Below are positions 31,350-36,055 of a stretch of DNA of 36,055 bases, piece by piece. Source of the stretch: Deltaproteobacteria bacterium. Lineage in GTDB: Bacteria > Myxococcota > B64-G9. Made by a program: the position numbers and the translations under genes. Positions within the stretch are counted from its first letter, which is position 1. Each line of letters opens with the position of its first letter. The stretch covers positions 1 to 36,055 of the forward strand of contig JAUVBB010000010.1 of NCBI GenBank assembly GCA_030591445.1, in the 5' to 3' direction. Under the pieces are notes generated by a model. It was given only the letters and a program-made list of their open reading frames with translations, had not been told where the DNA came from and made no database searches.

Positions 31350-32433
31350 CCCAGCAGTCGTAAGTCGAGGTAATCAGTAGCTCCACAATCCCATCGCCGT
31401 CGAAATCATGCTCTTCGCTGAGCAGGTTACCGTCAGGGTCGTAAGTGAAAATGGTTCGCATTTCGGCGGTGTCGCCGCCGTCGTCATAGTTCTCTTCCTG
31501 AATCAGGTTGCCATCGGCATCATAGGTATAGCGATCACGACCGTCCACTATGCCATCGGCGCCATAATCCAGAGTTTTCTCTAGCAGGTTCCCGTCGGCA
31601 TCGTAGCTATAGGTCACCCGGCCATCGGCCACCCCGTCGAGATCGATATCGCTGTCCTCACTGAGCAGATTCCCGTCCGAGTCGTACGCAAAGGTCACGC
31701 GGGTGTCTATTTTGCCATCGGCCTCGGCATCGGTCTCAGCGGAAATCAGATTTCCGTCAGCGTTATACTGATAGAAATAGCGCTTGTTGGCGATGCCGTC
31801 GGCTTCGTAGTCTAACTCTTCACTAAGCCGATTGCCGTCCACGTCGTAACTATAGGTTACGCGGTCTTCCATCACGCCATCGGCGTCATGATCGTTTTCA
31901 GTCGAAATCAGGTTTCCATGCACATCATAGCTATTGATCATCCGGCTATCGATGACCCCATCGGCATTGTTGTCAATCTCATGGCTGACCAAATTGCCAA
32001 CTGCGTTGTAAATGTTCTTGGCTTGGTAGTCGACAGTGCCATCGCCATCGTAATCGGAGGCTACCGTAAACGGGTTCCCGTTAATGTCGTAGCTGTATTC
32101 CGAGCGCGAGTCCAGGTCACCATCGGCATCTTTGTCAACCTCGACGACAAGCAAACGTCCCTCGTCATCATAGGCGTAGGTATAACGGTCGTCGATATGA
32201 CCATCAACCAAGGAATCTAATTCGGTCATACAGGGACCAGGATACTGACAGCGATCCACCCCGCAGCCACAAACACCGGGTTCGGTCTTGGTCGGATCAT
32301 TGTCGCATTGGTCCTCGCCCCCCGGAGTCCCGTCCACCCCATCGCCATCCAGGTCTTGATTGACCAGTTCGGTCGTTCCACAGGCCATAATCAGCAAGGA
32401 AAAAAGCATAATAATACCCAGTAAAAATCTCAT
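31342..32433 (-). CDS. Lipoprotein of ten 27-residue YD/Asp-rich repeats
   Basis: 363 residues. The start at 32433 follows GAGGGG and gives a lipoprotein signal with lipobox IMAC. A short Asp/Cys-rich linker (DLDGDGVDGTPGGEDQCDND, thrombospondin type-3-like) leads into exactly ten tandem units of 27 residues, consensus RVTYSYDADGNLLSE..D.DADGI.D, ending STYDCWAG. Each unit joins a YD-repeat strand (YDADGNL, as in RHS proteins) to a DxDxDG-type loop that could bind calcium. There is no RHS core or toxin end, so this is not a delivered toxin. It is probably a surface protein; its partner is unknown. It precedes the Ser/Thr kinase gene by 26 bp and is divergent from the bactofilin gene. Confidence 0.85.
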   Translation of the reverse strand: MRFLLGIIMLFSLLIMACGTTELVNQDLDGDGVDGTPGGEDQCDNDPTKTEPGVCGCGVDRCQYPGPCMTELDSLVDGHIDDRYTYAYDDEGRLLVVEVDKDADGDLDSRSEYSYDINGNPFTVASDYDGDGTVDYQAKNIYNAVGNLVSHEIDNNADGVIDSRMINSYDVHGNLISTENDHDADGVMEDRVTYSYDVDGNRLSEELDYEADGIANKRYFYQYNADGNLISAETDAEADGKIDTRVTFAYDSDGNLLSEDSDIDLDGVADGRVTYSYDADGNLLEKTLDYGADGIVDGRDRYTYDADGNLIQEENYDDGGDTAEMRTIFTYDPDGNLLSEEHDFDGDGIVELLITSTYDCWAG

Positions 32434-32544
32434 TATCTGACCCCTCAGATCATAGTAACTAAGCAAGTTACTACTTCACTCCTGCCCAGATTGGAAGCAA
32501 TCTTTACTTAGCCAAGGTCCCCCATCCCTTTAGTCATTGCCCGA

Positions 32545-32550
32545 TTGACA
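32545..32550 (+). promoter_or_regulatory. Possible -35 element upstream of bactofilin
   Basis: TTGACA is a perfect sigma-70 -35 hexamer, 70 bp upstream of the bactofilin ATG in the divergent gap. The hexamers 16-18 bp downstream are poor -10 matches, so the assignment is weak. Confidence 0.3.
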
Positions 32551-32619
32551 ATTAATCTTGGATCATGGTCTTCTTACTTTTTTCAGCACTTTCTCTTTCG
32601 TGAACTGGAGGAAAAGACA

Positions 32620-32937
32620 ATGGCGATCGGGGTAATTGGCAGAGGCATTTTTATTCGTGGTGAATTGGTAGGGGAAGAAGACCTTATCATCGAAGGCACT
32701 GTTGAGGGCACCATTTCCATGCAGCGCAGCCTAACCATAGAAACTGACGGAAAAATCAAAGCCGATATCGAGACCGAAGATATCGTCATCCGGGGTGAAA
32801 TTGAGGGCAATCTAAACGCTCGCAACAAAATCACCATTCATGAAGGCGCAAAAGTGATAGGTGATATGTCAGCGCCTCGTCTTGAAATCGAGGATGGTGC
32901 CTACTACAAAGGCATAATCACTATGCCGGCACCCTAA
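32620..32937 (+). CDS. Bactofilin family cytoskeletal protein
   Basis: 105 residues forming one bactofilin (polymer-forming, DUF583) domain: GRGIFIRGELVGEEDLIIEG, then repeated hydrophobic strands spaced by Gly and charged residues (GKIKADIETEDIVIRGEIEG, GAKVIGDMSAPRLEIEDGAYYKG). This is the right-handed beta-helix that polymerises into filaments. The protein is short and nearly without tails, so it should be cytoplasmic and membrane-associated through partners. ATG at 32620 follows GGAGGAAA. Bactofilins often direct local cell-wall work, but no wall enzyme is adjacent here. Confidence 0.9.
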   Translation: MAIGVIGRGIFIRGELVGEEDLIIEGTVEGTISMQRSLTIETDGKIKADIETEDIVIRGEIEGNLNARNKITIHEGAKVIGDMSAPRLEIEDGAYYKGIITMPAP

Positions 32938-32941
32938 CCTC

Positions 32942-32963
32942 ATATACGGGGTTATATACGGGG
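32942..32963. repeat. Direct repeat ATATACGGGG x2 with REP-like end
   Basis: ATATACGGGG occurs at 32942-32951 and 32954-32963, separated by TT, immediately after the bactofilin stop. The second copy continues as GGGGACGGAGC, sharing the GGGGACGG core of the inverted repeat at 1501-1694. No matching inverted end was found nearby, so it may be a decayed or single-ended copy of the same repeat family. Confidence 0.45.
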
Positions 32964-33025
32964 ACGGAGCTTTCCTATCTGCTTGTTTTCTTAGAAGTTA
33001 CTTCATATCCGGCATCTGCCTTCCT

Positions 33026-33047
33026 GTTGAATTTTGTAAAATTCAAC
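33026..33047. promoter_or_regulatory. 22-bp palindrome upstream of the Rrf2-type regulator gene
   Basis: GTTGAATTTT and AAAATTCAAC form perfect 10-bp arms around a GT centre. It lies 28 bp upstream of the candidate -35 box and is too AT-rich for a good intrinsic terminator. It could be an operator for the adjacent Rrf2 protein or another dimeric regulator. Confidence 0.45.
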
Positions 33048-33075
33048 CAATTTTGTAGTTGACTACTGGGGTCTA

Positions 33076-33105
33076 TTGACTTACAACTCCTATCAGTGTT
33101 ATAAG
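33076..33105 (+). promoter_or_regulatory. Candidate sigma-70 promoter of the Rrf2 regulator gene
   Basis: TTGACT (33076-33081) and TATAAG (33100-33105) are separated by 18 bp and lie 50 bp upstream of the ATG at 33156. Both hexamers are close to consensus. The position fits expression of the regulator and possibly the redox genes after it. Confidence 0.5.
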
Positions 33106-33155
33106 AGTAGTAGGAGATAAGTAGTAAATAGCTGAAAAACCCAATAGGAACAACG

Positions 33156-33602
33156 ATGAAGCTCAGAACACGTGCGCGGTATTCGGTTCGGATGATGATG
33201 GCTATAGCCAAATTATCCTTGGATGGTAATCCGGTGGGCTTGGGGAATGTGTCTCGCCAATGTGGGGTAACTCGGCGATATCTCGACCAATTGGTTACGC
33301 CTTTGCGAAACGCGAAGCTGGTGAGGGCTTTTTCGGGGCGTGGGGGTGGATATACCCTTGGACGTCCGGCCGAGGACATTAAGGTGGGCGATATTATCGA
33401 GGCGGCCATCGGGGCAATCGCGGTGGCCGATTGCGCCATCGATTCCGACTCCTGTATTCACGCAGAATATTGTAATTGCAGGGGCTTATGGACGCTCATC
33501 AATCACAAAATCAATGAAGTCTTAGACGAATATTCGCTGCAAGACATTTTGGCTGATGATTGGTCGAAGACCGTGGAGAAAGAATTGAGTGCCATGGCCT
33601 GA
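33156..33602 (+). CDS. Rrf2-family transcription regulator with Fe-S cysteines
   Basis: 148 residues. The N-terminal winged helix has the family hallmarks KLRTRARYSVRMMMAIAKL, GVTRRYLDQLVTPLRNAKLV and SGRGGGYTLGRP. A cysteine cluster follows, DCAIDSDSCIHAEYCNCRG (Cys spacing 7, 5 and 1 residues between), matching the Fe-S binding loop of Rrf2/IscR/NsrR-type sensors. In Desulfovibrio vulgaris an rrf2 gene belongs to the hmc operon and affects its expression. Here the gene lies 43 bp upstream of a NarI/DsrM-like gene on the same strand, so it probably controls the third redox module in response to redox state or iron. The ATG is preceded by AGGAA. Confidence 0.9.
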   Translation: MKLRTRARYSVRMMMAIAKLSLDGNPVGLGNVSRQCGVTRRYLDQLVTPLRNAKLVRAFSGRGGGYTLGRPAEDIKVGDIIEAAIGAIAVADCAIDSDSCIHAEYCNCRGLWTLINHKINEVLDEYSLQDILADDWSKTVEKELSAMA

Positions 33603-33645
33603 GATGGGCAAGGCATAACACAACCTTTTTGGAGGAGCTAGAGGA

Positions 33646-34596
33646 ATGGGAGCTATACAGATATTGACCTACCTATGCACCGCGAGTTTCTTGGTGTTTC
33701 TGGTGGCCCGTGTGGTCAAGTACATGAAAACACCAATTCATGTGCGTTGGGAGTTGTACCCGGTGGCCCACGAAAAGGGCCGGGCCGAGTACGGCGGTTC
33801 TTACTTCGAAGAGTTTGAGTGGTGGAAAAAGCCTCGAGAAATTGACTTTGTCAACGAGCTGAAAGAGATGTTCTTAGAGATCATCCTGCTCAAGGGCGTG
33901 TATCAACACAACCGCAAGCTCTGGGTCTTCTCCTTTCCTTTCCATATGGGCATGTACCTGATCATCGCCTGGCTGGGCTGGCTGACTTTCTCGGTAATTT
34001 TTGCGCTGGCCGGGATGTCGATGGTGGGCGGTTTCGGCAAGTTCTTGCAGGTGGGCAATGCCATTTTAGGCTTTGGCGGGCTTGGCTTGACGGCCGTGGG
34101 TGCGCTGGGGTTATTGTACCGTAGAATCAGCGATGACAACGTGCGCCGCTATTCCACGCCGGTCGAGTACCTGAACTTGATCTTCGTGCTAGCATCGGTG
34201 GGCACGGCATTAGCCTACCACATTGGCACCGACCCCTGGTTCGGTTCAGTGGCCGCATTTATGGCCGCGTTGTTTTCCTTCAGTCCGGCCATGCCCATGT
34301 CGACCTTGTTCCAGGTGGAAGTGGTACTGGGGGCCTTGTTGCTAGCCTACATGCCCTTATCGCGCATGGGGCATTTCATCGCCAAGTACTTTCTGTACCA
34401 TGACGTGCGCTGGTCAGACGAACCCAATATGCGCGGCAGCAAGATCGAGGCCCAGGTCATGGAGGCTTTCGGTTTCCACGTGAACTGGAGTGCGCCCCAC
34501 ATCCAAAGCGGCAAAACCTGGGGCGAAGTTGGTACTTCCGGGATGGCTGATCAAAAAGTTGAAGAAAGCAAGAACACCAAGGAGGCCAAGGCATGA
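33646..34596 (+). CDS. DsrM/NarI-like cytochrome b subunit
   Basis: 316 residues with about six hydrophobic spans. It begins with a long soluble stretch after span one (PIHVRWELYPVAHEKGRAEYGG), a signature of NarI-like subunits paired with HdrD/DsrK-like proteins. Candidate haem b ligands are His in FPFHMGMYLI, ALAYHIGTD and RMGHFIAKY. It is larger than the HmcE and TmcC-like paralogues in the window and closer to DsrM in size. The stop overlaps the next ATG by 4 bp. GGAGG and AGAGGA precede the start. With its partner it should link menaquinol to a cytoplasmic disulfide or Fe-S acceptor. Confidence 0.85.
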   Translation: MGAIQILTYLCTASFLVFLVARVVKYMKTPIHVRWELYPVAHEKGRAEYGGSYFEEFEWWKKPREIDFVNELKEMFLEIILLKGVYQHNRKLWVFSFPFHMGMYLIIAWLGWLTFSVIFALAGMSMVGGFGKFLQVGNAILGFGGLGLTAVGALGLLYRRISDDNVRRYSTPVEYLNLIFVLASVGTALAYHIGTDPWFGSVAAFMAALFSFSPAMPMSTLFQVEVVLGALLLAYMPLSRMGHFIAKYFLYHDVRWSDEPNMRGSKIEAQVMEAFGFHVNWSAPHIQSGKTWGEVGTSGMADQKVEESKNTKEAKA

Positions 34597-36055
34597 GAGC
34601 CCAAGACGTACGACCATCCGACATCGCCAAGAAAACCAAGCAACTGGTCACCCTGGACGTGGCTGACGTGCCCAAGCTCCCGCCTCCTTACGACGACTGG
34701 GTGGACAAGCAATACAGCGAATTGCCCGAGAAAAAAGCCGAGATCATGGAGCATTCCCTGGACGGCATCGTGGGCATGCGCATTGACAAACCGAAAACCG
34801 AGCAAGAAAAACAGGAAATCGTCGAGAAGTTTTTGCGTGGCGTCGACAAGTTGTTTTCGAAAGAAGACAACTGGACTTTCCTTCAGCCTTTCCTGCTCTC
34901 GATTGAGAACTGCGTCAAATGCAATACCTGCGCCGACGCCTGTCCTCACTTTGAACAAAGTGGCCGCGCCGAAATCTATCGTCCCCTCTTCCGTTCCGAC
35001 ATCTTACGACGTATCGCCCAGCGACAGCGGTCCCCATTGGGCAAGGTGCTGGGCAAACTGACCGGCGCCGACATCGAGGTCAACTATGATTCCGTCGTGC
35101 GTCTGGCCGACCTGGCCTATCGCTGCACACTTTGCAGGCGCTGTGCACAACACTGTCCCATGGGCGTGGACAACGCATTAATCACCCGCGAGTTGCGCAA
35201 GCTCTTTAGCCAAGAGCTGGGCATGGCCCCAGCCGAGTTGCACGCCGACGGCACCGCCAAGCACCTGACCGTGGGCTCTTCGACCGGCATTAACAAACAC
35301 GCGCTGATGGACATCCTGGAATTCGCCGAAGAAGACATCGAAGACCGCACCGGCATGAAGATCAAGATCCCCATCGACAAGGCCGGCGCCGACATTCTCA
35401 TCATGCACAATGCCGGCGAGTTTCTCTCCTGGCCGGAAAATCTGGAAGCCTTCGCCATCCTGTTCGAAATCGCCGGCTTGTCCTGGACCATCTCCAGCGA
35501 TCTGGTCGGTTACGATTCGGTCAATTATGGCCTCTTCTATGATGACGTCCAATACGCCCGCATCACCCTGAAGCACGCCGAAATAGCCAAAAAGATGGGC
35601 GTAAAGAAGGTAGTCATGGGCGAATGCGGCCATGCCCACAAGGCCTTTATGGCCACCGGCGACCGGCTCTGGGTCGGCGAAAGCAATATCCCGCGCGAAA
35701 GCGCGCTCACGCTGATGGAAGATCTGGTCTGCAACGAAAAGGTCATGGTCGATCCCTCCCGCAACGATTTTCCGGTGACCCTGCACGACCCCTGCAACAT
35801 CGTTCGCTCCATGGGCATCGTCCAACCCCAGCGAAATATCCAGAAGAAAATCTGCCCGCAGTTCAGGGAAATGACTCCGCACGGGGTCAATAACTATTGC
35901 TGCGGCGGCGGCAGCGGCTTCGCCATCATGCAGTCGAACAACTTCCCGGACTGGCGCATGCGCATCAGCGGCCGCAAGAAGTTCGCCCAGATCATCGGCG
36001 CCTTCGAGGGCCAGATGGACCCCAAGATACATAAATACGTCTGCGCGCCTTGCTC
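34593..36055 (+). CDS. DsrK/HdrD-like iron-sulfur CCG protein, 3'-truncated
   Basis: Starts at the ATG overlapping the previous stop (ATGA, 34593-34596) and runs off the right edge after 487 codons. Two [4Fe-4S] motifs: C107/110/113/117 (CVKCNTCADAC) and C178/181/184/188 (CTLCRRCAQHC). The HdrD-like part then shows GECGHA, HDPCNIV, YCCGGGSG and VCAPC. An N-terminal extension of about 100 residues, absent from the two paralogues, brings it to DsrK-like size. It forms a two-subunit module with the upstream DsrM/NarI-like protein, as in DsrMK. No dsrAB, dsrC or dsrJOP is in view; genes beyond the edge are unknown. Confidence 0.87.
   Translation, partial: MRAQDVRPSDIAKKTKQLVTLDVADVPKLPPPYDDWVDKQYSELPEKKAEIMEHSLDGIVGMRIDKPKTEQEKQEIVEKFLRGVDKLFSKEDNWTFLQPFLLSIENCVKCNTCADACPHFEQSGRAEIYRPLFRSDILRRIAQRQRSPLGKVLGKLTGADIEVNYDSVVRLADLAYRCTLCRRCAQHCPMGVDNALITRELRKLFSQELGMAPAELHADGTAKHLTVGSSTGINKHALMDILEFAEEDIEDRTGMKIKIPIDKAGADILIMHNAGEFLSWPENLEAFAILFEIAGLSWTISSDLVGYDSVNYGLFYDDVQYARITLKHAEIAKKMGVKKVVMGECGHAHKAFMATGDRLWVGESNIPRESALTLMEDLVCNEKVMVDPSRNDFPVTLHDPCNIVRSMGIVQPQRNIQKKICPQFREMTPHGVNNYCCGGGSGFAIMQSNNFPDWRMRISGRKKFAQIIGAFEGQMDPKIHKYVCAPC

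Overview
The window looks like a chromosomal segment of an anaerobic bacterium of the broad deltaproteobacterial type (Desulfobacterota/Myxococcota-like). This is inferred from gene content: Hmc/Tmc-type transmembrane redox complexes with multihaem cytochromes, sigma-54 and Rrf2 regulators, a Ser/Thr kinase with TPRs, cysteine-rich secreted proteins and a giant RHS/YD lipoprotein. No rRNA, tRNA or CRISPR array was seen, so placement is by protein families only.

Left part (1-9,000): the 3' end of an unknown gene and a LysM/peptidoglycan-binding protein, then an AT-rich gap holding a short octamer array and an 18-bp inverted repeat pair. A minus-strand set follows: a 2,149-residue RHS/YD lipoprotein and two small membrane or exported proteins, which read as a polymorphic toxin with candidate immunity genes. 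The large protein follows the domain order of animal teneurin ectodomains: Cys-rich region, TTR-like domain, FN-plug-like domain, NHL propeller, YD shell, RHS core and C-terminal toxin.

Centre (9,170-26,000): two divergent operons for membrane electron-transfer complexes. The minus-strand operon encodes a complete Hmc-like set in the order tmcD-like, hmcE, hmcF, hmcA (16 CXXCH motifs), hmcB, hmcC and hmcD. It lies directly downstream of a sigma-54 activator gene interrupted by one in-frame TAG. The plus-strand operon starts at a near-perfect sigma-54 promoter. It encodes a TmcB/HdrD-like protein, a NarI-like cytochrome b, a four-cluster ferredoxin and an NrfD-like protein fused to a six-haem cytochrome c. 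A receiver, a three-PAS histidine kinase and two more receivers follow. The two complexes probably move electrons between periplasmic c-type cytochromes, the quinone pool and a cytoplasmic thiol/disulfide or CCG-protein partner; the PAS proteins carry cysteine motifs suggesting redox sensing.

Right part (26,000-36,055): a hairpin repeat between convergent genes, a Cys-rich secreted protein, a conserved hypothetical, a 1,039-residue Ser/Thr kinase with TPRs, a lipoprotein of ten 27-residue YD/Asp-rich repeats, a bactofilin, an Rrf2-type Fe-S regulator and a third redox pair (DsrM/NarI-like plus DsrK/HdrD-like) cut by the window edge. Three paralogous NarI-HdrD modules therefore lie within about 23 kb. 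Most junctions inside the redox operons are 4-bp ATGA overlaps, indicating translational coupling.
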